64,000 nt of DNA from Oleidesulfovibrio alaskensis DSM 16109 (lineage in GTDB: Bacteria; Desulfobacterota; Desulfovibrionia; Desulfovibrionales; Desulfovibrionaceae). The notes below the pieces were generated by a model that saw only the letters and a list, made by a program, of their open reading frames with translations, was not told where the DNA came from and did not search any database. The position numbers and the translations under genes are program-made. This document shows, in pieces, positions 16,045 through 25,115 of the stretch. The stretch is taken from contig NZ_AXWQ01000016.1 in the NCBI RefSeq assembly GCF_000482745.1, forward strand, positions 1 to 64,000. Reading direction: 5' to 3'. Position 1 is the first letter of the stretch, and each line of letters opens with the position of its first letter.

Positions 16045-16845
16045 ATGATAACAACGTATCTGATTTATATAACGCTGGGTGCCGTTGCCGGTATTCTTGC
16101 AGGGCTGCTTGGCATCGGCGGCGGACTTGTTATAGTTCCCATGCTTAATATCGCTTTCGAGCTACAGAACTTTCCGGAACAGCATCTGCAGCATATAGCA
16201 TTGGGCACGTCCATGGCGACGATGATTTTTACGTCTCTTTCCAGCATGCGCGCGCACCACAAAAGAGGCACCATAAATTACAATGCATTCTGGCGTCTTG
16301 CTCCGGGCATTGTGTGCGGCACCTACCTCGGGGCCTGGGTGGCATCCCTGTTATCTACGGTTTTTCTCAAGGCGTTTTTCGGGTTTTTCCTTTATTATGT
16401 GGCCGCGCAGATGCTTCTTAACCTCAAGCCTGCCAGTTCCCGCGAACTGCCCGGCGCTGCGGGCGTTTTTGCAGCGGGCGGGGGCATTGGTGTTTTTTCA
16501 GCTCTTGCCGGTATCGGCGGGGGCACGCTGACCGTGCCTTTTCTGTCATGGTGCAACCAGACCATGCATACTGCCATTGCCACGGCTGCGGCCATAGGCA
16601 TGCCCATAGCTCTTACAGGTACTGCGGGGTATGTTTTTACGGGCTGGAATGTAGCCGGCATTCCCGGTCCTCATCTCGGGTATGTTTATCTTCCTGCTTT
16701 TCTTGGTATTATCTGCATGAGTGTGCTGACAGCCCCTTTGGGGGCAAAGCTGGCGCACTCATTGCCTGTGGACAAGCTCAGAAGGATATTTGCCGGACTT
16801 CTTTTTATTGTAGGTTCGCGCATGTTGTGGAGTGCTTTTTTTTAG
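16045..16845 (+). CDS. TauE/SafE-family membrane permease
   Basis: The protein has 266 residues and about eight membrane helices arranged as two repeats. Each repeat contains the family motif: GILAGLLGIGGGLVIVPML at residues 15-33 and SALAGIGGGTLTVPFLSW near 155. The family exports or imports anions such as sulfite, sulfoacetate or other sulfonates and carboxylates. It follows the FadR-type regulator on the same strand, which suggests an acid-responsive transporter. AGGTGAAGAA precedes ATG. Assignment to sulfite is tempting in a sulfate reducer but not shown by the sequence. Confidence 0.85.
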   Translation: MITTYLIYITLGAVAGILAGLLGIGGGLVIVPMLNIAFELQNFPEQHLQHIALGTSMATMIFTSLSSMRAHHKRGTINYNAFWRLAPGIVCGTYLGAWVASLLSTVFLKAFFGFFLYYVAAQMLLNLKPASSRELPGAAGVFAAGGGIGVFSALAGIGGGTLTVPFLSWCNQTMHTAIATAAAIGMPIALTGTAGYVFTGWNVAGIPGPHLGYVYLPAFLGIICMSVLTAPLGAKLAHSLPVDKLRRIFAGLLFIVGSRMLWSAFF

Positions 16846-17012
16846 GCCGTCTGGTGATGGGCTGAAACTCTCCGCTCACTCCGGCAGGTCAGTGCCTCCT
16901 GCGGTCTTTCCGGCGGAACGGGGAAATCTGATCATCAAATCGTATAGTTGTAAGAAGAGCTTCGGGCGGGCAAGTGCCGGACATTGTCTGCCTGAACAGC
17001 AGGAGTATTGTT

Positions 17013-17774
17013 GTGCAGAATAAATACGGCGCACTGGCCGCCATGGTGTATCACGCAGACAAGCCCGTGGGCCGCTCGTTCGGCGATGTCGAGTTTTACC
17101 TTGATCGTCTTGACGGTGTTTGCGGGCCTGTTCTGGAGCCTGCTGTCGGTAATGGACGGTTTCTGATTCCGTTGCTTGAAGCCGGCCACACAGTCTACGG
17201 GTTCGATGCCTCTTCTCATATGCTGGATATTTGCAAGCAGGAGATTTCAATCAGAAATCTGGCTGATAATGTCAGCATGCAACGCTTTGATGATTTTTGC
17301 TATAGTGAGAAGTTTTCTGCCGCCGTGATACCCGCGGGGTCCATTCAGTTAATTACCTCGCCGGATGAATGCCTGATGTTCCTCAAGCGTCTGAAGGGGT
17401 GCCTGTCATCGTCCGGCAAAGTGATCATTGATACGGATTCACTGGCCTGCATGGTAGACCCGGGGCCTGAAACACGGATGTGGAATCTCGGTGATGAGAT
17501 ACTGACTTTGACAGAGTCGAGAGTGCGGACAAGCTACCTGCATCAGACCACGGTTTCTCTGTTGAAATATGAGCACTGGAGATCAGGGCAGCTGGTATCT
17601 TCCGAGATGGACGTTTTCATGCTCCGCTTCTGGGGTGTTTTCGAGTTTCAAAGTTTGTTGATTCAGGCGGGGTTCAAGAACATATCCGTCACGCTTGACT
17701 ACGGAACCCCTTTTCTGCGGGAGTCCGGCGACGCTGCTTCAGGAAACGTGATTACTTTTGAGGCTCTGGTATAG
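17013..17774 (+). CDS. Class I SAM-dependent methyltransferase
   Basis: The protein has 253 residues from GTG at 17013, seven bases after AGGAG; an upstream in-frame start at 16974 has no ribosome site. The Rossmann fold shows VLEPAVGNGRFLIPLLEAGH (motif I), VYGFDASSHMLDICK (motif II, acidic Asp) and CLMFLKRLKGCLSSSGKVII. The C-terminal half (HQTTVSLLKYEHW, LIQAGFKNISVTLDYG) is like the small-molecule methyltransferase_25 group. The substrate is unknown. It is a single gene ending before a bidirectional terminator. Confidence 0.82.
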   Translation: MQNKYGALAAMVYHADKPVGRSFGDVEFYLDRLDGVCGPVLEPAVGNGRFLIPLLEAGHTVYGFDASSHMLDICKQEISIRNLADNVSMQRFDDFCYSEKFSAAVIPAGSIQLITSPDECLMFLKRLKGCLSSSGKVIIDTDSLACMVDPGPETRMWNLGDEILTLTESRVRTSYLHQTTVSLLKYEHWRSGQLVSSEMDVFMLRFWGVFEFQSLLIQAGFKNISVTLDYGTPFLRESGDAASGNVITFEALV

Positions 17775-17892
17775 AAGCTGAATGAGCCCCGATGGTTTTT
17801 TTAAAAACTATTGAATACAGCGGCGGCAGACACTGTTGTGCATGCAGCCTGCCGCGGTGGCCGGGTTGTACCGGCAGTTTTCCGATTATATA

Positions 17893-17923
17893 AAAGCCGC
17901 ACCTGACCGTCAGGTGCGGCTTT
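17893..17923. terminator. Bidirectional terminator
   Basis: A perfect 14-bp stem AAAGCCGCACCTGA/TCAGGTGCGGCTTT with a CCG loop lies between the convergent methyltransferase and FemAB genes. Short A and T tracts on either side let it serve both strands. Confidence 0.85.
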
Positions 17924-17995
17924 GTCGTGCGGGCACAGGGGATTGTCGGGGCATGTCCGCGCGCAGACCCGCCGTATGTCCGCTCCTGTGTCTGA

Positions 17996-19054
17996 TCAGT
18001 GCTCTCTGTACAGGCTTTCCGCGTTGCATATGTTGCGGTAGGCGTTTTCATTGACAGGGTAGTCCCATGTACCGCTGCGCAGTTCAATGGTGCCGCCGAA
18101 TCCGGTCTTGAACCTGTAAAGGCCATGAAAAGGGTGCGCCGGATCGTGGCCGGGTGGTACCGCGCCCATTTCATAAGTAGTGCAGCCAAGGCTGCGTGAA
18201 CGGCGTATGCCTTCCCAGTGCATCAGGCTTGAGGCCATCAGATTGCGTTTGATGTTGGCCGACGCACCGTACAGAAAGTTGGCGGCGGTGCCGGAAATAC
18301 CGATAATGGCGCCCGCAAGGATGTCCGCTCCGTGCCGGGCGATGAGGAACAGCAGCTCGGAATGGCCGGGGGCGGACAGGCGGCACCGGAACATGGCTGA
18401 AAAGTGTTCAAGATCGCAACTGCTGAATCCGTTACGCTGTGCTGTCTGGCAATAAAGGTTGTGAAAATCGCGCAGGTTTTCCAGTGACCCCTGCTGCACG
18501 GTAACCCCTTTGCGCTGTGCCAGCCGGATATTGTAGCGTGTTTTGGGCTTCATGCCTGTCATAATGGCATCCTCGCTGCGGTTTATATCCACCACAAGCG
18601 AGCTGGCAACTGTCATATCCTCAAATGATTTACGGAAATTCCAGTGCTGTGTGCCTATGTTCATGCGCATTTCCCGCAACCGCGGCTCCGGAAAGGCGTT
18701 CCAGCCCTGTTCCTGCATTTCGTCGGCATACAGCGACTTCCATGGCAGGTCATAGCGTATGAAAGCCAGATCGGGGGGCAGGCATTCAGAAAGCGAAAGG
18801 GAGAGGTTTTCCAGAAAGGTGCCGTAGTCATCAGCCTGCGGAGCAACTTCCGGCCCCTGAGGCACCAGCGCGACCTTGTGGTCTCCCACTGTTTTCAGCA
18901 AAACCAGCACGTCGCCCCACGGGCCGGATGAAAAAACGTCATATGCTTGTGGAGTAAGTCCGAGAGAAGATTTGACCTGCGCCCAGTACGGGGTCTGGAA
19001 CAGGATGTCTGTCGGTTGCAGTTCTTCGGTTTCTTTAGGCAGAAGTTGTACCAT
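17996..19054 (-). CDS. FemAB/FemX-type aminoacyltransferase
   Basis: The protein has 352 residues. Two GNAT-like halves are recognisable: FQTPYWAQVKSSLGL and YDLPWKSLYADE near the N-terminus; MKPKTRYNIRLAQRKGVTVQ (about 170-190), YCQTAQRNGFSSCDLEHFSA and LMASSLMHWEGIRRSRSLGC in the second half; then RFKTGFGGTIELRSGTWDYP at the end, the usual FemAB signature. FemAB proteins attach amino acids from aminoacyl-tRNA to lipid II; Gram-negative members often work in lipid or exopolysaccharide modification instead. AGGA lies six bases before ATG. No partner genes are nearby. Confidence 0.82.
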   Translation of the reverse strand: MVQLLPKETEELQPTDILFQTPYWAQVKSSLGLTPQAYDVFSSGPWGDVLVLLKTVGDHKVALVPQGPEVAPQADDYGTFLENLSLSLSECLPPDLAFIRYDLPWKSLYADEMQEQGWNAFPEPRLREMRMNIGTQHWNFRKSFEDMTVASSLVVDINRSEDAIMTGMKPKTRYNIRLAQRKGVTVQQGSLENLRDFHNLYCQTAQRNGFSSCDLEHFSAMFRCRLSAPGHSELLFLIARHGADILAGAIIGISGTAANFLYGASANIKRNLMASSLMHWEGIRRSRSLGCTTYEMGAVPPGHDPAHPFHGLYRFKTGFGGTIELRSGTWDYPVNENAYRNICNAESLYREH

Positions 19055-19128
19055 TACGGGTCCTTTTATGATGCGCCGCCGTAAACGGCCGCCCGTCCGG
19101 TTATACGGAGGGCGGCCTGACGTGCCGG

Positions 19129-19542
19129 TTATAATTCAAAATTTCCTGATCGTTCGGGCTGGTATTCAATATGGTCGACCACCAGTTGCAGTGTGCCGCC
19201 GCTGGCGTTGGGCCACGTTATCTCGTCGCCTTCGGCCAATCCCAGCAGCGCGCTGCCCACGGGGGCAAGGATGGATACCGTTTCTCCTTCGGCGGCGGAG
19301 TGCCGCGGGTACACCAGTTTAAGACGATGCACCGCCCCCGAAGGGCGCAATTTGAATCTAACCACAGAGTTCATGGTTACCACAGTAGGCGGAATTTTTT
19401 CCGGCTCGACGATGATTGCCCGTTCCAGTTCTCTTTCCAGCACTTCAAGCTGGGGAAAGGCATCAGGGGAAAGGCTGTCCAGCAGCGATTCCAGACGTTC
19501 TGCATCCTGCGCGGTAATTGTGATGGCGGGGGCATTGTTCAT
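19129..19542 (-). CDS. rnk: Rnk, regulator of nucleoside diphosphate kinase (GreA/B C-terminal fold)
   Basis: The protein has 137 residues from ATG at 19542, six bases after GGAG. A helical N-terminus (TITAQDAERLESLLDSL, LEVLERELERAIIV) is followed by the GreA/GreB-type FKBP-like domain: PPTVVTMNSVVRFKL, LKLVYPRHSAAEGETVSILA, PVGSALLGLAEGDEITWP. Rnk binds RNA polymerase near the secondary channel without the long coiled coil of Gre factors. An imperfect GC-rich hairpin (19090-19119) follows the stop. Confidence 0.9.
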   Translation of the reverse strand: MNNAPAITITAQDAERLESLLDSLSPDAFPQLEVLERELERAIIVEPEKIPPTVVTMNSVVRFKLRPSGAVHRLKLVYPRHSAAEGETVSILAPVGSALLGLAEGDEITWPNASGGTLQLVVDHIEYQPERSGNFEL

Positions 19543-19603
19543 GTGTGACTCCGGTGTTTGAATATATGATTTTGCACTGCCTGCGCCCTGACGGGCAGAC
19601 AAT

Positions 19604-19633
19604 AAAAAAGGGGGCGTACGAAACGCCCCCTTT
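19604..19633 (-). terminator. Terminator, minus strand, second of two
   Basis: The stem GGGGGCGT/ACGCCCCC (19610-19617 and 19623-19630) is followed on the minus strand by TTTTTTATT. It lies 145 bases past the terminator at 19778-19800, so it ends read-through or a separate short transcript. Between them (19663-19746, minus) is a 27-codon frame starting MTGNMTHTT, without a ribosome site and unproven. Confidence 0.75.
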
Positions 19634-19777
19634 CGGATGTACGATAAGAAGGACGTGTGTAATCAGGTACCCGTGCGGCGGAAGAGCCGCGGTACAGCAA
19701 TGGTGGGAGAAATATGCATGGTGGTGTGCGTCATGTTGCCGGTCATGGGTGATTACACGGTCTGTTTATTGAAAAAA

Positions 19778-19800
19778 GGGCCACGCACACAGGCGTGGCC
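19778..19800 (-). terminator. Terminator of the frd-fum-mae-nfn operon
   Basis: The stem GGCCACGC/GCGTGGCC (19779-19786 and 19793-19800) is followed on the minus strand by CTTTTTTC. It lies 200 bases beyond the nfnB stop. 19801-20002 has no gene. Confidence 0.85.
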
Positions 19801-20002
19801 GGATAAATTGCTTTTATACTAACCGTAAAAGGGCAAGGTGGCAAGCCTGTACGTGACAGAAGCTGCAAGAAAGACCCGCCACCGCTCAGAATGCAGAGTA
19901 CATCTGCCGGTGCCAGAGGGAGCCGCCGGTGCTGCCGTCTGCCCCGCACCGGACCCGCTGCCGCCGGGCTGGACGTGGCGGCAGCGGGCAGGGGCGTGAG
20001 GG

Positions 20003-21433
20003 CTAGTCGTCGGGCTGACAACCGAGCCTGCGGGCAATTTCCTTGGCGGCTGTGCGTCCTGCGCCCATGGCCAGTATCACGGTGGCTGCGCCGGTGACTA
20101 TGTCGCCGCCGGCAAACACGTCGGGTATGCTGGTTTCGCCTGTGTCGCTGTTTATGCTGATGTAGCCCCATCTGTTCAGGTCAAGCTCCGGTTCGGCCTC
20201 CAGCAGTACCGGATTGGAGCGGGTTCCCACCGCAATGACGGCCAGATCCGTGGGCAGAAGCAGTTCGCTTCCCTCCACCGGCACCGGACGCCGCCTGCCG
20301 GACTGATCAGGCTCTCCCAGCTGCATCTGCTGCAGGCGTACACCACTCAGGCAGCCCTCCGCATCGGGCACAAACGCAATGGGAGCGCACAGCTCCTGCA
20401 TTTTCACGCCTTCTTCCATGGCGTGTTCCACTTCTTCATGGCGGGCGGGCATTTCGGCCACGGTGCGCCTGTAGACGATGTGCACAGAATCCGCACCCAG
20501 CCGCAGAGCTGTACGGGCCGCGTCCATGGCTACGTTGCCGCCCCCGAAAACGGTAACACGGCGTCCGCGGATGATGGGTGTGTCATAGTCGGGAAAGCTG
20601 TATGCCCGTCCCAGATTGACCCGTGTGAGGTATTCATTGGCGGAAAAAACCCCGTTGAGATTTTCACCGGGAATACCCAGAAATCTGGGAAGACCGGCTC
20701 CTACGCCGATGAAGACCGCCCTGTACCCCTGTGCGAACAGTTCGCCTATGGAGAATGTCTTGCCACCCACACGGTTACGGACAAAGTCCACTTCCAGTTC
20801 GCGCAGGGCATTCACTTCTTTGGCTACTATTTTTTCTTTGGGCAGTCGGAATTCCGGAATACCGTAGACCAGCACCCCGCCCAGTTCGTGCAGAGCCTCA
20901 AACACGGTCACCTTGCAGCCTCTGGCCGCCAGATATCCGGCAGCTGTCAGGCTGGCCGGTCCGCTGCCGATGCAGGCAACCTTTTTGTGCGGATCAATCA
21001 GCGGGCATTCCGGCTTGCCGGAAATAAGCCCGCAGGCATCGCGGTGCATGTATTCGTCTGCCACAAACCGTTCCAGACGGCCTATGGCCACCGGCTGCCC
21101 TTTGGCTGTCAGGATGCATTCGCCTTCGCATTGCACCTCCTGCGGGCACACCCGTCCGCAGACTGCCGGCAGACTGTTGGTGCTTTTCAGGGTGCGGTAG
21201 GCCGCGTCTATGTCGCCCGCCGCCAGATGCGCGATAAATTGCGGAATGGGCACTTCCACAGGACAGCCTTTGACACATTTTGGTTTTTTGCACTGCAGAC
21301 AGCGCGCGGCTTCTTCTGCGGCCATTTCCAGCGTGTAACCCGTTGCTACTTCGTCAAAATTGCGTATCCGCTCTTCGGGCGGCTGCACGGGCATGGGTAC
21401 TCTGGGTCTGACGGGCTTTTTACTTGCTTTCAT
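20003..21433 (-). CDS. nfnB: NfnB: NADPH-binding large subunit of electron-bifurcating transhydrogenase
   Basis: The protein has 476 residues from ATG at 21433, which lies inside the last codons of nfnA (14-base overlap). It is similar to the glutamate synthase small subunit. An N-terminal iron-sulfur region (CLQCKKPKCVKGCP near residue 45, then AVCGRVCPQEVQCEGECI) holds two 4Fe-4S clusters. FAD and NADPH folds follow (VACIGSGPASLTAAGYLA, VTVFGGGNVAMDAARTALRL, FAGGDIVTGAATVILAMG). With NfnA it couples NADPH to NAD and ferredoxin by flavin-based bifurcation. Pairing with NfnA rather than a GltB large subunit rules out glutamate synthase. Last gene of the operon. Confidence 0.92.
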   Translation of the reverse strand: MKASKKPVRPRVPMPVQPPEERIRNFDEVATGYTLEMAAEEAARCLQCKKPKCVKGCPVEVPIPQFIAHLAAGDIDAAYRTLKSTNSLPAVCGRVCPQEVQCEGECILTAKGQPVAIGRLERFVADEYMHRDACGLISGKPECPLIDPHKKVACIGSGPASLTAAGYLAARGCKVTVFEALHELGGVLVYGIPEFRLPKEKIVAKEVNALRELEVDFVRNRVGGKTFSIGELFAQGYRAVFIGVGAGLPRFLGIPGENLNGVFSANEYLTRVNLGRAYSFPDYDTPIIRGRRVTVFGGGNVAMDAARTALRLGADSVHIVYRRTVAEMPARHEEVEHAMEEGVKMQELCAPIAFVPDAEGCLSGVRLQQMQLGEPDQSGRRRPVPVEGSELLLPTDLAVIAVGTRSNPVLLEAEPELDLNRWGYISINSDTGETSIPDVFAGGDIVTGAATVILAMGAGRTAAKEIARRLGCQPDD

Positions 21434-22268
21434 GGCATTTGCACCTGCAGTGATGGTCATAGGATTCGCGCTCAAGCGGACGGAAAGCGTTCAGGCGTTG
21501 CCGCAGTTCGGCAAAGTCCACCTGATGGCCGTCAAATTCCGGCCCGTCCACGCAGGCAAAGCGGGTTTCGTTGCCGACGGTCACCCTGCACGCGCCGCAC
21601 ATGCCTATGCCGTCCACCATTATGGAGTTCAGGCTGACGGTAGTCTTTACGCCGAAGGGTCTGGTGGTTGCCGCCACGGCTTCCATCATGGGAACGGGGC
21701 CCACGGCCACAACCTCTATCACGTTATTGTCCTGCTCTAACCGGCGGCGCAGCAGGTCGGTGACCAGCCCTTTGTGCCCGTAGCTGCCGTCATCCGTCGA
21801 GACGAGCACCTCCGGCGCAAAGGCTTTGAGTTCGTTTTCAAACAGCAGCAGTTCCTTGTTGCGCGCCCCGATGATGGCCACCACATGGTTGCCCGCGTTG
21901 TGATGGCCTTTTGCTATGTGATGCATGGCGGCAATACCGGTGCCGCCGCCCACGCAGATCACGGTGCCTCCGGAAGAGATGTGTGTGGGCCGCCCCAGCG
22001 GCCCGCACAGGTCAAGAATGCTGTCGCCTTCATTCAGTTCTTCCAGCAGGGCAGTGCTTTTGCCCAGCACCAGATACACGATGGTGATGGTGCCTTTTTC
22101 GCGGTCGGTGTCTGCTATGGTCAGGGGTATGCGCTCTCCGTGTTCACAGACGCGCAGTATGATAAAGCTGCCCGGTTCCGCTTTGGCGGCAATATGCGGC
22201 GCGTCTATGACCAGTTTGCTGGTCTGGCCGGGAATGAGCTGCTCTTTTTTCAGTATCATGTTGCTCAT
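21420..22268 (-). CDS. nfnA: NfnA: NAD-binding small subunit of electron-bifurcating transhydrogenase
   Basis: The protein has 282 residues and a ferredoxin-NADP reductase fold. RIPLTIADTDREKGTITIVY and GPLGRPTHI form the FAD domain, VICVGGGTGIAAMHHIAKGH the pyridine-nucleotide domain, and VDGIGMCGACRVTV with FACVDGPEFDGHQVDF the 2Fe-2S site seen in Nfn and PyrK. With NfnB it moves electrons among NADPH, NADH and ferredoxin in the cytoplasm. Here it would turn the NADPH made by malic enzyme into NADH and reduced ferredoxin. The start is 27 bases after the transporter stop. Confidence 0.93.
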   Translation of the reverse strand: MSNMILKKEQLIPGQTSKLVIDAPHIAAKAEPGSFIILRVCEHGERIPLTIADTDREKGTITIVYLVLGKSTALLEELNEGDSILDLCGPLGRPTHISSGGTVICVGGGTGIAAMHHIAKGHHNAGNHVVAIIGARNKELLLFENELKAFAPEVLVSTDDGSYGHKGLVTDLLRRRLEQDNNVIEVVAVGPVPMMEAVAATTRPFGVKTTVSLNSIMVDGIGMCGACRVTVGNETRFACVDGPEFDGHQVDFAELRQRLNAFRPLERESYDHHCRCKCHESK

Positions 22269-22295
22269 GGCTTTTTCCGCCCTGTCTTCAGTCTG

Positions 22296-23642
22296 TTAGA
22301 AAGGCCAGATAAGAGGGATGATGGCCACGCTGAGAAGCAGGCTGATAATCTGCAGCGGCCATCCTGCCTTTACATAGTCGAGAAACGAATATTTGCCCGG
22401 CCCCAGTACGATGGTGTTGGGCGGTGTTGCCACGGGGGTGAGAAAGCATGCCGAAGCCGACATGGCTATGCCCATGGCCAGCGGCAGGGGGCTGATGCCG
22501 CTCTGCATGGCTATGGGAATGGCCAGCGGAGCCATGAGGGCTGCAGTAGCGGTGTTGGACATGAAGTTTGTTATGCAGACGGTAAGCAGACACGTGACGA
22601 ACATGATGCCGTAAGGGTTGCTCACATGCTGCACAACGCTTTCGGCTATAAGTGCCGCAGCGCCTGATTTGTCCATGGCGGTACTCATGGAAAGCATGCC
22701 CGCGAAAAGGAATATGGTCACCCAGTCCACACTGCGGAAGGCTTCTCGCATGGTCATGCAGCCGGTTATGACCACCAGACAGGCACCCAGCACGGCTGCA
22801 GTGACCAGCGGCAGAAACTTGGTGGCCATGGCCACCACCACAAAGGCAAAGATAAGCAGCGACCAGATCATTTTTTCCGGCCGTTTGGGGCGCTCTATCT
22901 CTTCATCGTCCATGTGGCAGCTGGCGTCGGAATCGGGCAGCAGTTTGTGTCCGATAAGCGCATAGTAGGCAATGCCGGCGATGAACAGGATGATGCCGAA
23001 CTTGGCGAATTCGAAAAAGCCGAAGGGGTGGATGCCGGCGGGGCCCATTTTTTCCAGTACGGAGTTAATGAGTCCGTTGGGCGGTGTGCCCACCAGCGTC
23101 ATGGTGCCGCCCAGACTGGCGGCAAAGGCCACAGGCATAAGTATTTTGCCGGGGCGTATACCCGCGCTTGCGCACATGCCCATGATCATGGGTATGGCCA
23201 CGACGGTGGTTCCCGTGTTGCTGAGAAAGGCGGAAAGCACTCCCACGGAAACCATGGAGAAAATGAGCAGGCGCACTTCGCTGCCTTTGGAAAGCCGTAC
23301 GGTCATTTTGCCGACCTTATCGGCAAATCCGGTTATGAACGTGGATTCACCAACAATGAACATGGCCATGAATATGACGACCCAGCTGTTCCCGAAGTTG
23401 GCAAAGGCCGCTTTGGCCGGAACAATGTCAAAAATGGACAGGCTGACCGGAACCAGCATGGCCGTTATGGGCAGCGGAATTACCTCGGTAAAGAAAAGTA
23501 CTGCGGCAACCCCCAGAATTGCCAGAGTGAGATATGCCTTGGTCAGGTCGTGGCCGCCGGCCGTGGCCGCGAAGGCGGCACCGGCGGTGACAGCCAGAAT
23601 AAGAGCCGTAAGGCCGAGTACGGGCAGCACGCGTTTGATCAT
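22296..23642 (-). CDS. DASS/SLC13-family dicarboxylate transporter
   Basis: The protein has 448 residues and eleven or so membrane helices after an N-terminal helix that could be a cleaved signal. Both family motifs are present: FLSNTGTTVVAIPMIMGM (about residue 140) and NFMSNTATAALMAPLAIP (about 365), with VGTPPNGLINSV and TPVATPPNTIVLGPG at the two binding loops. The family imports C4-dicarboxylates with sodium or exchanges them. Its place between malic enzyme and nfnA suggests malate/fumarate uptake or succinate exchange. GGAGG lies six bases before ATG. Confidence 0.9.
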   Translation of the reverse strand: MIKRVLPVLGLTALILAVTAGAAFAATAGGHDLTKAYLTLAILGVAAVLFFTEVIPLPITAMLVPVSLSIFDIVPAKAAFANFGNSWVVIFMAMFIVGESTFITGFADKVGKMTVRLSKGSEVRLLIFSMVSVGVLSAFLSNTGTTVVAIPMIMGMCASAGIRPGKILMPVAFAASLGGTMTLVGTPPNGLINSVLEKMGPAGIHPFGFFEFAKFGIILFIAGIAYYALIGHKLLPDSDASCHMDDEEIERPKRPEKMIWSLLIFAFVVVAMATKFLPLVTAAVLGACLVVITGCMTMREAFRSVDWVTIFLFAGMLSMSTAMDKSGAAALIAESVVQHVSNPYGIMFVTCLLTVCITNFMSNTATAALMAPLAIPIAMQSGISPLPLAMGIAMSASACFLTPVATPPNTIVLGPGKYSFLDYVKAGWPLQIISLLLSVAIIPLIWPF

Positions 23643-23697
23643 TGTGTCCTCCTGCAGATCCGGCGTACGCCGGGGTTTAAAGCGCGCAAGGGGAGAG

Positions 23698-23726
23698 GGC
23701 CATCCCGCGGCAGGCGCGGGATGGCC
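23698..23726. repeat. Intercistronic hairpin between mae and the transporter gene
   Basis: Perfect 12-bp arms GGCCATCCCGCG and CGCGGGATGGCC with a five-base loop lie in the 136-base gap, the only long gap in the operon. No T-run follows, so it is more likely a processing or stability element than a full terminator. Confidence 0.65.
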
Positions 23727-23778
23727 GTTTAAGTGTCCGCAATGTCGGCAGATATGGCGGACAGCCTAAACCGGGAGC

Positions 23779-25095
23779 TTAAAGACCGTAGCTGTCGACA
23801 ACACGCGCAATACGCTTGCGCGACTCATCGAAGCGGGTGGTGAGCTGCTTTTTGTAGGCTTCCATGTCGGCGATGGGCTTTCTGGCCACGCCGGAGTCCA
23901 TGGCTGCCTTGGCAACAGCGGGGGTTTCCCAGACAAGAACTCTGGGATCGAGAGGCTTGGGGATGACATAGTCGACGCCGAAGGTCAGTTCCTTCACGCC
24001 GTACATGTCGCATATCTCCGAAGGTACGGGTTCTTTGGCCAGCGCTGCCAGCGAACGGGCTGCCGCCACTTTCATTTCTTCGTTGATTTCGGTGGCACCC
24101 ACATCCAGCGCCCCGCGGAAGATGTAGGGGAACCCAGATACGTTGTTGACCTGATTGGGGAAGTCGGAGCGCCCTGTACCCATGATGCAGTTGGGGCTTG
24201 CCTGCTTGGCATCGGGATAGGTGATTTCGGGGTCGGGGTTGGCCATGGCAAACAGAACGGGGTCTTTGGCCATGGAGCGCACCATGTCCTGCGAGACAAG
24301 GTTTTTGGTGGAAAGCCCCAGGAACATGTCTGCGCCCTTCATCACCTCTGCCAGAGTGCCCGCATCGGACGGCTGGGCGAAAAGAGCTTTGTATTCGTTC
24401 AGATCTTTACGGCCCTTGTGGATAAGTCCGCGTGAGTCGAACATGTATATGTTGGCGGGATCCACGCCCAGCGAAACGTAGAACTTGGCGCATGCGATGC
24501 CTGCAGCACCGGCTCCCACCACGACGACCTTCATGTTTTCGGCTTTGCGGTTGGTTATTTCCAGCGCGTTGAGCAGGCCGGCGCCGGAAATGACAGCCGT
24601 GCCGTGCTGGTCGTCGTGAAACACCGGTATGTTCATTTCTTTTTTCAGCGTATCTTCAATGTAGAAGCATTCCGGCGCCTTGATATCTTCAAGGTTGATA
24701 CCGCCGAAGGTGGGTTCCAGCGCCTTGACCACGCCGATGAGCTGGTCGGCACTGGAAACGTCGAGGTTGATGTCAAAAACATCAATGTCTGCAAATGTTT
24801 TGAAAAGAACGCCTTTGCCTTCCATGACCGGTTTTCCGGCCAGCGGGCCGATATTGCCCAGCCCGAGCACTGCGGTGCCGTCGGATACCACAGCCACCAG
24901 ATTGCTTCTGCCGGTGTATATCTCGGCCTTGGAAGGGTCTTCCTTGATGGCTTTGCATGCTTCGGCAACGCCGGGCGAATACGCCATGGAAAGGTCTTTC
25001 TGGTTGCGGCACGGTTTTACGGGAATGACCTCCACCTTACCGTGGCGGGGGGCTTCGTGATAGTGCAGCGCTTCTTCCTTGGTGAACAGAGCCAT
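23779..25095 (-). CDS. Malic enzyme (malate dehydrogenase, decarboxylating)
   Basis: The protein has 438 residues, a bacterial short malic enzyme without the phosphotransacetylase tail. Visible motifs are AYSPGVAEACKAI (Tyr of the active site), VVSDGTAVLGLGNIG, GKGVLFKTFADIDVFDINL, PVFHDDQHGTAVI (metal site) and KVVVVGAGAAGIACAKFYV (nucleotide fold), then FAMANPDPEITYPDA. It turns malate into pyruvate and CO2 with NAD(P)H; the operon with Nfn argues for NADP, which the sequence alone does not settle. Twenty bases separate it from fumB upstream. Confidence 0.94.
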   Translation of the reverse strand: MALFTKEEALHYHEAPRHGKVEVIPVKPCRNQKDLSMAYSPGVAEACKAIKEDPSKAEIYTGRSNLVAVVSDGTAVLGLGNIGPLAGKPVMEGKGVLFKTFADIDVFDINLDVSSADQLIGVVKALEPTFGGINLEDIKAPECFYIEDTLKKEMNIPVFHDDQHGTAVISGAGLLNALEITNRKAENMKVVVVGAGAAGIACAKFYVSLGVDPANIYMFDSRGLIHKGRKDLNEYKALFAQPSDAGTLAEVMKGADMFLGLSTKNLVSQDMVRSMAKDPVLFAMANPDPEITYPDAKQASPNCIMGTGRSDFPNQVNNVSGFPYIFRGALDVGATEINEEMKVAAARSLAALAKEPVPSEICDMYGVKELTFGVDYVIPKPLDPRVLVWETPAVAKAAMDSGVARKPIADMEAYKKQLTTRFDESRKRIARVVDSYGL

Positions 25096-25115
25096 GATAG
25101 AACTCCTCCTGCTTG

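Noticed and set aside
20003..21433. Call as glutamate synthase small subunit
   Set aside because: There is no large subunit nearby, and the gene overlaps a ferredoxin-NADP reductase-like partner, the Nfn arrangement.
20423..21637. 404-codon frame antisense to nfnB and nfnA
   Set aside because: It is a shadow of two well-supported genes on the other strand.
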